A stretch of DNA of 64,000 bases, taken from positions 1-64,000 of the forward strand of contig CAIXIJ010000092.1 in assembly GCA_903919455.1 (NCBI GenBank), written 5' to 3'. Numbering within the stretch: the first letter of the stretch is position 1; the number at the start of each line of letters is the position of its first letter. Source of the DNA: an uncultured Acidimicrobiaceae bacterium. Its GTDB lineage: Bacteria > Actinomycetota > Acidimicrobiia > Acidimicrobiales > Ilumatobacteraceae. The notes beneath the pieces were generated by a model. That model saw nothing but the letters and a program-made list of their open reading frames with translations. It was not told where the DNA came from and ran no database searches. This document shows, piece by piece, positions 25,892-33,286 of the stretch. The translations under genes and the position numbers were made by a program.

Positions 25892-26846
25892 CCCGGTGAT
25901 GCGCGTCGATGATCTGAACGTGTGGTTCGAGGTGCCCGGTGGCGAAGTGCATCCGGTGCGCGACGTGTCGTTCGAACTGCAACGCGGAGAACGCCTCGGT
26001 CTGGTCGGCGAGAGTGGATGCGGCAAGACCACGGTGATGCTGGCGCTCATGGGCCTGCTGCCGCCGAATGCATCGGTGTCCGGCCGCGTGTTGATCGATG
26101 GTGTGGATCTTCTGGAGCGCGGCGAAGTCTCCATCCGCGAGCACCGTTGGCGCGACGTTGCGATGGTGTTCCAAGGCGCAATGAACGCCTTCAACCCGGT
26201 TCGTCGAATCGGTGCGCAACTTTTGGAGCCGATGGTGTTTCATGGCGTCGAGAAGGGTGCCGCGGCGAAATCCCGTGCCTGCGAGTTGTTGGAGTTGGTT
26301 GGTTTGCCCGCCACTCGATTCGAGTCGTTTCCCCACGAACTGTCCGGCGGGCAGCGGCAGCGGGCAGCGATCGCAATGGCGTTGGCGTGCCGGCCGAAGG
26401 TGCTGTTGGCCGACGAGCCCACGACTGCGCTCGATGTGATCGTGCAGGCGCAGGTGCTCGATCTTCTGCAGCAGTTGTCCGACGACCTCGGACTGTCGCT
26501 GCTCATCGTGACGCACGATCTACCCATCGTGGCCAGCCTGTGTCATCGCTCGGTGGTGATGTACGCCGGGCAGGTGGCGGAGTCCGGCGCAGCGCTCGAC
26601 TTGGTACGCAACCCACTCCATCCGTACACGCGCCTGCTCCACGCAGCGACGCCGGAGATCGGCGGAAGCGGACCCATCGCGTCCATCCCCGGGGTCCCGC
26701 CGAGGCTGGATCACCCGTTTCCGGGCTGTGCGTTCGTCGACCGGTGTGATGTGGCCGACGACGCCTGTGCGTCGCAGCAACCACAGCTGCTGGAGATCGC
26801 CCAGGGACGTGCTGTTCGTTGCCTTCATCCGGAGGTGCACCAATGA
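25884..26846 (+). CDS. ABC importer ATP-binding protein, DppD-like
   Basis: A 320-residue ATPase with Walker A GESGCGKTT, signature LSGGQRQR, Walker B VLLADEPTTALDV and H-loop IVTHDLP. The C-terminal oligopeptide-transporter extension HPFPGCAFVDRCDVADDAC has the cysteines that in this subfamily can bind an Fe-S cluster. It overlaps the upstream permease by 8 bp and the next ATPase by 4 bp. Confidence 0.94.
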   Translation: MADPVMRVDDLNVWFEVPGGEVHPVRDVSFELQRGERLGLVGESGCGKTTVMLALMGLLPPNASVSGRVLIDGVDLLERGEVSIREHRWRDVAMVFQGAMNAFNPVRRIGAQLLEPMVFHGVEKGAAAKSRACELLELVGLPATRFESFPHELSGGQRQRAAIAMALACRPKVLLADEPTTALDVIVQAQVLDLLQQLSDDLGLSLLIVTHDLPIVASLCHRSVVMYAGQVAESGAALDLVRNPLHPYTRLLHAATPEIGGSGPIASIPGVPPRLDHPFPGCAFVDRCDVADDACASQQPQLLEIAQGRAVRCLHPEVHQ

Positions 26847-27871
26847 CCGGTCCGTTGCTCGACGTCCGCCAGTTGGGGGTGGAGTACGGCGCTCGGCGGT
26901 CGATGATCGACGGGATTCGTCGTCGCGAACTGAAGGGCGTTCGCGCCGTCGACGGGGTGTCCATCTCGGTGAGCGGCGGCGATCTCGTGGCGTTGGTTGG
27001 CGAGTCCGGGTGTGGGAAGACCACGACGGCGATGTCGATTGCCGGCCTGGTGCCGTATGCGAGCGGGTCGATCATCGTGGAAGGACACGACCTGTCTACG
27101 TTGAGCTCCGCGGAGCGGCGTGCGCGTCGCCGGCGGGTTCAGTTGGTGTTCCAGGACCCGTATGAGTCGCTCGATCCGAGGTTCCAAGTAGCGAGAATCG
27201 TGCGCGAGCCATTGGACGTGCATCGGGTAGAGGGCGACCGCGATGCGCTCGTGCGCGAGGCTCTCCACAAGGTGGGTTTGCGTCCTGCCGAGCAGTTCCT
27301 CCACCGTTACCCGCACCAGCTGTCGGGTGGGCAGCGTCAGCGTGTGGCCATCGCTTCGGCTCTCGTGCTGCAGCCAGCCTTGCTCGTAGCCGACGAGCCG
27401 GTGTCGATGCTGGACACCTCGGTCCGGGCTGGTGTGTTGGAACTGCTGGGAACGCTCCGCACGGAGGGCATGGGCATTCTGATGATCACCCACGATCTGT
27501 CCACGGCGGCGCGCTACGCCGACCGAATCTGCGTGATGTACCTCGGCCGAATCGTCGAGGAGGGGCCAGCGCACGAGGTGGTGACGTCACCCAAGCATCC
27601 CTATACGAGGGCACTGGTCGCCGCTGTGCCGCGCAGCGATGGTGCACCGCGGGATCATTCGCTGATGCCAGCCGGTGAGACACCCGACCCGTCGCGGATG
27701 CCCAGCGGTTGCCGCTTTCATCCGCGCTGTCCAGTGCTGGCCAGCGGCGAGGCCGCACGCCTCGGCATCGCCGATCGCTGCCGCGGCGTGGACATCGAAC
27801 TCGAACCCGAAGTCGGCGACCACCGAGTCGCCTGCCACGCCGTCACTGTCAGCATCACTACCCACCCCTGA
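26843..27871 (+). CDS. ABC importer ATP-binding protein, DppF-like
   Basis: A 342-residue second ATPase of the importer. Walker A GESGCGKTT, VFQDPYESLDPRF (the family's Q-loop form), LSGGQRQRV, LLVADEPVSMLDTSVRAG and a C-terminal cysteine region (FHPRCPVL). GGAGGTG lies before the ATG, which overlaps the upstream stop. This is the last gene of the operon; a C-rich tract and an inverted-repeat element follow. Confidence 0.94.
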   Translation: MTGPLLDVRQLGVEYGARRSMIDGIRRRELKGVRAVDGVSISVSGGDLVALVGESGCGKTTTAMSIAGLVPYASGSIIVEGHDLSTLSSAERRARRRRVQLVFQDPYESLDPRFQVARIVREPLDVHRVEGDRDALVREALHKVGLRPAEQFLHRYPHQLSGGQRQRVAIASALVLQPALLVADEPVSMLDTSVRAGVLELLGTLRTEGMGILMITHDLSTAARYADRICVMYLGRIVEEGPAHEVVTSPKHPYTRALVAAVPRSDGAPRDHSLMPAGETPDPSRMPSGCRFHPRCPVLASGEAARLGIADRCRGVDIELEPEVGDHRVACHAVTVSITTHP

Positions 27872-27921
27872 CCCCGCCCTCGCCGCCCGTCACCTGCCCC
27901 ACCCTCCGCCGTTTCTTCGTT

Positions 27922-27967
27922 CTTGTCGCGGCCCGACCACCACGCATGGACGCCCGGCCGCGACAAG
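27922..27967. repeat. CTTGTCGCGG inverted-repeat element, copy 3
   Basis: CTTGTCGCGG at 27922-27931 and CCGCGACAAG at 27958-27967 with exactly 26 nt between, as in the two copies near 3.3 kb. The spacer sequence is different. It follows a C-rich stretch after a stop codon, again like the first locus, and lies between the ABC operon and the sigma factor gene. Confidence 0.75.
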
Positions 27968-28010
27968 TTCGAGATTGCGCGACGGGAATGGTGGGGTCTG
28001 CGACGCTGAC

Positions 28011-28505
28011 ATGGTGATGGGACCGGTTTGGGACGTACGAGACGAGGCAGGCTTCATGGCCTGTTATCGAGCCACCTTCGCCGACGTATACCGCTACACG
28101 GCCATGCTCTGTGGCGCCGATCGGACGGCAGCTGAGGATCTAGTGCACGACGTGTACCTCGGCGTGCTGACGGCGGCCCGCCGAGGTGCCGTGCGTGAAG
28201 TGTCGGTCGGGTATCTCACCACGGCCACGCGGCACCGGTTCCTCGATCGGTTGCGTTCAGCGCAACGGGAAGAGCAGCGCCTGCGGCTCGTGTCGTCGGT
28301 CTCGGCGGCCGAGGAAGTGGGCACTATGCCAGCGCTACTGGCAGACCTGCCCGAACGCGAGCGGGCGATCCTCGTGCTGCGGTACGTGGACGATCTCACG
28401 GTGGCGCAGGCCGCAGAGGAACTGGGCATCAGTGCCCACGCCGCCGAATCGTTGGCGGCACGAGCGATACGACGACTACGACGTCAGGAGGCGCGAGATG
28501 CCTGA
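28011..28505 (+). CDS. RNA polymerase sigma factor, ECF type
   Basis: A 164-residue sigma-70 family protein with region 2 (about 18-85; DRTAAEDLVHDVYLG, YLTTATRHRFLDRLR) and region 4 (about 108-160; LPERERAILVLRYVDDLTVAQAAEELGIS as the helix-turn-helix). It directs RNA polymerase to a specific promoter set. The next gene overlaps by 8 bp and encodes a single-pass membrane protein that may restrain it. The true start could also be the ATG at 28017. Confidence 0.87.
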   Translation: MVMGPVWDVRDEAGFMACYRATFADVYRYTAMLCGADRTAAEDLVHDVYLGVLTAARRGAVREVSVGYLTTATRHRFLDRLRSAQREEQRLRLVSSVSAAEEVGTMPALLADLPERERAILVLRYVDDLTVAQAAEELGISAHAAESLAARAIRRLRRQEARDA

Positions 28506-29619
28506 GGATTGGATGAACGACGCAGTGGGACCCGAGGCGCGCCCGCGGCCGGGTTTCGAAGACGCGTTGGCTGGTGAATTGCAGCGCAACTGGCGCACCA
28601 ACCGACGACCGTGGCGGACCATGGCGTGGGCGGCGGCTGCGGTGCTGCTGGTAGCTGGCGTCGTGGTGGTGTCGACGCAGTCGGGCAACGACAAGCTGCA
28701 GCCGTCGGCACCGACGGCTGCCCCGTTGATCACTCCCGACTCGTCCACGACATCGACCACGGTCCCCGCGACAGAGGCTCCCACCTCGCCGCCGCCGACC
28801 ACCGTGTTCGACCCGTCGGCGGAGTACCCGAACATCGTGGTGGATGAGAGCACACCGGTGTTCGACCGCACGTTGCTGTGGAGTACGACGGAGCCGGGTG
28901 GCTCGAGCGGTTGGTCAGCTTCAGTCACGCGGTCGGGACGCGTGTACGTGGCGAAATGGGACAACCCGGCGACGGCAGCGGTGTATGAAGTTGTAGGCAC
29001 CGATCTGGTCGAGACGGGTCTGACGGTGTCGGGCCGTCTTCTTTCCGGACCGGACGAACGCCTCTACGTCGGGGACGCGCAGGTGCTCACGGCGTACGAA
29101 CGCGGCGCGGGCTCCGAATGGACTCCCACTGTCATCCCGTGCGAGGGCGAAGGCATGCCACACGTCACCCCGACGGCGGTGACGTGTGGATCGAACTCCA
29201 TCCCGGTGACTCCACCGGCCGACATCGCCACGGTCTCCATGGCAGTGACGCCTTCGGGTAGCGACTCGCTGATCGTGTCGATTGACGCGGCTGTCACCGG
29301 AGCGCCGCTGGCACGCTGGAACCCGCAGTTTGAGCTTCACAATGCGTCGTTTGGGGATTGCATGGACGATGCGTGTCTCACGTCCTACCCCTTCGGACGG
29401 ACCGGTCTGGTGTGGCACCCGGACATCGTGTCGAGCGACCTCCACTCGCTGTTGGTGGCACTGCGCCCGCACACTGACCCCTTGGTCGGTTGGGCCGACT
29501 GCGGTAACGCTCGCTGCTACATCTTCGGTGTCGCCGGGGCCTTCGCATACGGCATGGCGACCACACCCGACGGGTCCACCAGCATCTACGAGTTCCACAT
29601 CACTGACGCCGCACCCTGA
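28498..29619 (+). CDS. Single-pass membrane protein coupled to the sigma factor
   Basis: A 373-residue protein: a 40-residue cytosolic part, one membrane helix at about 41-59, a Ser/Thr/Pro-rich linker (about 65-105) and a large extracytoplasmic domain with six cysteines (PCEGEG, VTCGSN, DCMDDAC, DCGNARC). The domain is beta-rich, but I recognise no family. Topology and the 8-bp overlap with the sigma gene fit an anti-sigma or regulatory role, although no zinc-type anti-sigma motif is visible. AGGAGG precedes the ATG at 28498. Confidence 0.7.
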   Translation: MPEDWMNDAVGPEARPRPGFEDALAGELQRNWRTNRRPWRTMAWAAAAVLLVAGVVVVSTQSGNDKLQPSAPTAAPLITPDSSTTSTTVPATEAPTSPPPTTVFDPSAEYPNIVVDESTPVFDRTLLWSTTEPGGSSGWSASVTRSGRVYVAKWDNPATAAVYEVVGTDLVETGLTVSGRLLSGPDERLYVGDAQVLTAYERGAGSEWTPTVIPCEGEGMPHVTPTAVTCGSNSIPVTPPADIATVSMAVTPSGSDSLIVSIDAAVTGAPLARWNPQFELHNASFGDCMDDACLTSYPFGRTGLVWHPDIVSSDLHSLLVALRPHTDPLVGWADCGNARCYIFGVAGAFAYGMATTPDGSTSIYEFHITDAAP

Positions 29620-29622
29620 CGG

Positions 29623-29736
29623 CCATCCGAGTGGGGACTCGCACCCCGGATGTGAGTCCCGACTCGCATGGAGGCCACCGACTCGCATGGAGCCGTAGGA
29701 CTCGGATGGGGGCCACCGACTCGGATGATGGGGGTT
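29623..29736. repeat. 19-bp-period array, copy A
   Basis: Six 19-bp steps between convergent genes. The first two form a head with CCATCCGAGT and the near-palindrome ACTCGCACCCCGGATGTGAGT. Then GACTCGSATGG-type units start at 29661, 29680, 29699 and 29718. The last unit runs into the stop codon of the CocE-type gene. A homologous array with the same phase lies at 61921-62034. Confidence 0.85.
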
Positions 29737-31702
29737 AGCGGAGGAACGACTCGGTCCAGGTGCGGTGGGCGAAGGGCTCGCCGTTCAGGGTGGCGACCAG
29801 CTCCATCTGCAGGTGGAATGCCTCGGTGTCGCTGTGCATCTGCAGGGTGGCCTCCACGTAGCACGTGCCCTCGGGGAACTGCATCGTGTAGTTGCTGTTG
29901 CCCTTCACCCAGCACTTCGACAGGTCGGTGGTACTGATGCCCAGATGGCCCTCGTAGTGGTCGGTCACCACCGTGCCGTGGGTGCCTTCGTAGGTCTCGC
30001 CGTACAGGGAGTGCACCCGGGTCTCTCGTGCGAGTACGTCGTGCTCCTGGCGCCACTCGAGGCCCTCGTGACTCACGCTGGAGCGACCCGGCGTAGGCAC
30101 GAGGTCGTCGGTGAGCGCGGGAAGCGTGTCGATGGCGGGCAGCGACAACGCAACCGAGTCGCGTCGCACCGACAGTGCGAACGGATGAGCGGGCGGCCAG
30201 CAATTCGGCCAGTCGGTGCCGGCGATGGCGAGGCGCAGCGTGTGGCCGGGCAACAGCGTCCAGGTGGTGGCCTCGAACTGGAGGCGCACGTCCATCCACT
30301 CGCCGGGCGTGAGCGACGATGGCTGGCCGTCGACGGTGCCCCACGAATCGCTCGGCCACACGCCACGCTGGGCGAGGTCGAGGAAGCTGCGGGTGATGAG
30401 GTAGCTGGTGCCGTCGGGCGCAACGTCGCAGAGTTTCACCGACACGTGGCCGACGCTGGCCGACGACGCCACCTGCATGCGCACTTCGCCGTTGCCGAGC
30501 ACCGTGCATTCACTGGTGATGGGGAAGTCGTGCACGATGCTCATGGCGTTGTCGTGGCGCTGGTCGAGCGGTTGCCCCCACGGAAGTCCGCCGGCGCAGG
30601 AGTTCCATGCAGCGATGCCGACGTCGCCGCGCGCTGGCAGCACATCGATGCGATCGCCTTCGCCGCGGAATTCGAGCGCCGTCATGCCCGCGGGCGGCCA
30701 CTCATCGACCTGCACCCAGGTGCCATTCATCCGCAACAGATCCGGTTCGGGCGGGGATGGCTCGCGCACGAACACATGCCCGAGATGCTGGTGCGTGGGT
30801 GCCCCGCCCCGCAGATGCTGGTCGAAGAACCGCATGATCTCGAGGTCGTCGTCCACGGTGGGGCCGGGAAGGGCATTGGCAGGCGCCTTGTGCACCCAGG
30901 GGCCCGCCAGCAGGCGAGTGCCCGGCACGTGCTGCAGGGTGCGGAAGGTGTTGTTGCGATAGCCGTCGGCCCAGCCCGCAATCAGGAACACCGGGCAGGT
31001 GAGTCGGTCGTAGCCCGCCCCGTCGGGTCCGGTGCGCACCGAGCCGCGACGCCACGAGGCATCGGGCAGTGGGTGTCGCAACCACTCGAGCAGCCAGGGC
31101 TCGTTCTCGTCGATACGTCGCCGCCACTCCTGCACCCAGTCGATGTCGCCGGCGGAGTTCCACACCGAAGGTGTGGGCGGTAGTGCGTTCATCGCCACCA
31201 TGTAGAGCGGGTAGTCGATGAGGTCGAGGGCCCGCAGCGTGCCGCCCATGTAGTGCACGTCGTCGGTGTAGCGGTCGTCGGTGGCGTACATAGCGCATAC
31301 CGCTGCGAGCTCCGGCAGGTCGGGTTCCATCGCCATGTGCAGCGAGTTGAAGCCGCTGTAACTGGTGCCGAGCATGCCCACCTTGCCGCTGCTCCATGTC
31401 TGGGCGGCGATCCAGTTGATGACATCTCGCAGGTCGCTGCGTTCGATGTCGGGGTACTCATCACCCAGCACGCCCGCCGAGTTGCCGGTGCCGCGCAGGT
31501 CCATCCGCACGACGGCGAAGTTGCCCTCACTGACGTAGCGCACGTAGCCCTCGGCGTACGACGAGGTGACGTCGCTCATTCGATAGGGCAGCGCTTCCAG
31601 CAGCGTGGCGAACGGGCCGTCGCCGTCGGGCAGGTACAGCGTGATGGCAATTCGAGTGCCGTCGGCAGCCGAGATGAACAACAGCGCGTCTGAAACCTGC
31701 AT
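29735..31702 (-). CDS. CocE/NonD family hydrolase (S15-like)
   Basis: A 655-residue protein with an N-terminal S15-type alpha/beta hydrolase and a C-terminal PepX_C jelly-roll domain (from about 390). Nucleophile Ser114 is in LGTSYSGFNS; VVRMDLRGTGNSAG upstream is characteristic of the family. It hydrolyses esters or X-Pro peptides; the substrate is unknown. No signal peptide. It diverges from the sarcosine oxidase-like gene with 25 bp between starts and overlapping promoters. Confidence 0.9.
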   Translation of the reverse strand: MQVSDALLFISAADGTRIAITLYLPDGDGPFATLLEALPYRMSDVTSSYAEGYVRYVSEGNFAVVRMDLRGTGNSAGVLGDEYPDIERSDLRDVINWIAAQTWSSGKVGMLGTSYSGFNSLHMAMEPDLPELAAVCAMYATDDRYTDDVHYMGGTLRALDLIDYPLYMVAMNALPPTPSVWNSAGDIDWVQEWRRRIDENEPWLLEWLRHPLPDASWRRGSVRTGPDGAGYDRLTCPVFLIAGWADGYRNNTFRTLQHVPGTRLLAGPWVHKAPANALPGPTVDDDLEIMRFFDQHLRGGAPTHQHLGHVFVREPSPPEPDLLRMNGTWVQVDEWPPAGMTALEFRGEGDRIDVLPARGDVGIAAWNSCAGGLPWGQPLDQRHDNAMSIVHDFPITSECTVLGNGEVRMQVASSASVGHVSVKLCDVAPDGTSYLITRSFLDLAQRGVWPSDSWGTVDGQPSSLTPGEWMDVRLQFEATTWTLLPGHTLRLAIAGTDWPNCWPPAHPFALSVRRDSVALSLPAIDTLPALTDDLVPTPGRSSVSHEGLEWRQEHDVLARETRVHSLYGETYEGTHGTVVTDHYEGHLGISTTDLSKCWVKGNSNYTMQFPEGTCYVEATLQMHSDTEAFHLQMELVATLNGEPFAHRTWTESFLR

Positions 31703-31710
31703 GACCGTTC

Positions 31711-31720
31711 AGAGTAGCGT
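31711..31720. promoter_or_regulatory. Overlapping divergent -10 boxes (AGAGTAGCGT)
   Basis: Minus strand TACTCT (31711-31716) ends 8 nt before the ATG at 31702. Plus strand TAGCGT (31715-31720) ends 7 nt before the ATG at 31728. Again an A-N3-TA-N3-T decamer with a shared TA and two leaderless starts. Confidence 0.6.
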
Positions 31721-31727
31721 TGCCGCC

Positions 31728-32894
31728 ATGGCAGACGTTGCGGTTGTTGGTTTGGGTGGACTCGGCTCGGCGACGGCCTATTGGCTGGCTCGTCGAGGTG
31801 TGAATGTGGTGGGGTTCGAGCAGTTCGAACTGGGCCACGTACGGGGTGCGTCACACGACCATTCGCGCATCATTCGCCGTAGCTATCACACACCGGAGTA
31901 CGTGCGCCTCACTTCTCAGGCGTACGACGCATGGAACTCCGTCGAGGCCGACAGCGGCCGACAGATCATCACCAACACGGGCGGCATCGACCTCTTCCCG
32001 CCGAATGCAGCGATTGATCACGCGACCTACACCTCGTCACTTGCCGCCGAGGGCGTGCCGTTCGACTGGATCGATGGCAACGAGGTGTGCCGCCGCTGGC
32101 CGGTGTTCGCCGATGGCACGCTGGCGAACGCCGACCTGATGGCCATTCACTCCACCGAGACCGGCGTCGTGCCGGCGGGCCCGGCCACCAAGGTGTTGCA
32201 GGAGATGGCTGTCGCCCACGGCGCAGTGCTGCAGGATCGCTCGCCCGTGCGCGAGATCCGTCCGGTGGACGGCGAGGTCGACATCGTCACCGACGCAGGG
32301 GTCACCCGCGTGGGCCACGTGGTGGTAACCGCCGATGCGTGGACCAACAAGCTGCTCGGCTCGTTGGGAATCGATATCCCCATGGTGGTCACCCGCGAGC
32401 AGGTGAGCTACTTCCCGCATGCCGATCTCGATCGTTTCGCAGTGGGGAAGCTGCCCATCTGGATCTGGATGGACGACCCGGCATTCTACGGTTTCCCCCT
32501 GTACGGCGACATGGGCGGCCTGAAGGGTTCGGAGGACTGCGGCGGAGCCGAGGTGGACCCCGACACCCGCACGTTCGATCCCGACGTCACCATGGAGCAG
32601 CGCCTCCATGTCTTCATGGAGCAGCTGCTCGGCCAGGGTTTCGGGGCTCCTCGCACGACCACCTGCCTCTACACGCTCACATCGGACCGCGACTTCCTGC
32701 TCGACACGCTGCCCGATCACCCGCAGATCTCGGTGGCGCTCGGCGCAGCGCACGGCTTCAAGTTCGCATCGTGGTTCGGTCGCACGCTCGCCGGCCTTGC
32801 CTGTGGCGAAGCTGCCGGTCCTGAGCTGGCCCCGTTCGCGTTCACCCGTCCGGGTCTGCACGCACCCATCGACCGCGCCAGCTGGATGGTCTGA
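31728..32894 (+). CDS. Monomeric sarcosine oxidase / N-methyl amino acid oxidase
   Basis: A 388-residue FAD-dependent oxidase of the DAO family. The N-terminal dinucleotide fold is VAVVGLGGLGSATAYWLARRG; ASHDHSRIIRRSY resembles the SHG-RIIR segment of monomeric sarcosine oxidase. Cys313 in TTTCLYTLTSD matches the cysteine that binds FAD covalently (Cys315 in the Bacillus enzyme). It should demethylate sarcosine or another N-methyl amino acid, giving formaldehyde and H2O2. Leaderless start. Confidence 0.9.
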   Translation: MADVAVVGLGGLGSATAYWLARRGVNVVGFEQFELGHVRGASHDHSRIIRRSYHTPEYVRLTSQAYDAWNSVEADSGRQIITNTGGIDLFPPNAAIDHATYTSSLAAEGVPFDWIDGNEVCRRWPVFADGTLANADLMAIHSTETGVVPAGPATKVLQEMAVAHGAVLQDRSPVREIRPVDGEVDIVTDAGVTRVGHVVVTADAWTNKLLGSLGIDIPMVVTREQVSYFPHADLDRFAVGKLPIWIWMDDPAFYGFPLYGDMGGLKGSEDCGGAEVDPDTRTFDPDVTMEQRLHVFMEQLLGQGFGAPRTTTCLYTLTSDRDFLLDTLPDHPQISVALGAAHGFKFASWFGRTLAGLACGEAAGPELAPFAFTRPGLHAPIDRASWMV

Positions 32895-32900
32895 CTTCGA

Positions 32901-32957
32901 GCGTTTCGACGTTCTACGGGTGCACCGGAACTGTCGAAGTGGGAAGCGCCGAAACGC
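32901..32957. other. Nested inverted repeats after the sarcosine oxidase gene
   Basis: GCGTTTCG at 32901-32908 pairs with CGAAACGC at 32950-32957, and TTCGAC at 32905-32910 can instead pair with GTCGAA at 32933-32938. The two pairings compete. It may be a terminator-like hairpin or a dispersed repeat; no T-tract follows. Confidence 0.35.
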
Positions 32958-32986
32958 CCACACGCGGTCAGTAGCGTTCGTCCTCG

Positions 32987-33286
32987 ATGCGCCGCCTGTT
33001 GTTCGTCCTTCCCCTGCTCGTTGCAGCGCCTGCGCTGGCGGGCTGTCGTTCGCCTCGCGACGACGCCCGGCGTCAATTCACCGAGCAGCTCGAGACCGAG
33101 GGTGGCCTGTCGCACTCGGTGGCCGTGTGCATCGTCGACAAGTTCTTCGAGGAACGAACCACCGAGGAATTGAAGGCATTCTTCGAGCGCAAGGACCTCA
33201 CCGCCGACGAGTCGGCCGAGTTCAAGCAGCTCGGCGAGCAGTGCGCGGTACTGGACACCACGCCTGTGAGCGCAGCGGGCGCCTAG
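32987..33286 (+). CDS. Small predicted lipoprotein
   Basis: A 99-residue protein with a short basic start, a hydrophobic signal and the lipobox ALAGC (Cys20). The mature part is charged and helical, with two further cysteines (AVCIVDKFF and EQCAVL) that could form a disulfide. No family recognised. TAGCGT at 32972-32977 lies 9 nt before the ATG. Its stop codon shares CTAG with the stop of the convergent FrhB-like gene. Confidence 0.72.
   Translation: MRRLLFVLPLLVAAPALAGCRSPRDDARRQFTEQLETEGGLSHSVAVCIVDKFFEERTTEELKAFFERKDLTADESAEFKQLGEQCAVLDTTPVSAAGA

Noticed and set aside
29623-29736. CRISPR array
   Set aside because: The period is 19 bp with no distinct spacers, repeats vary, and no cas genes are present in the window.
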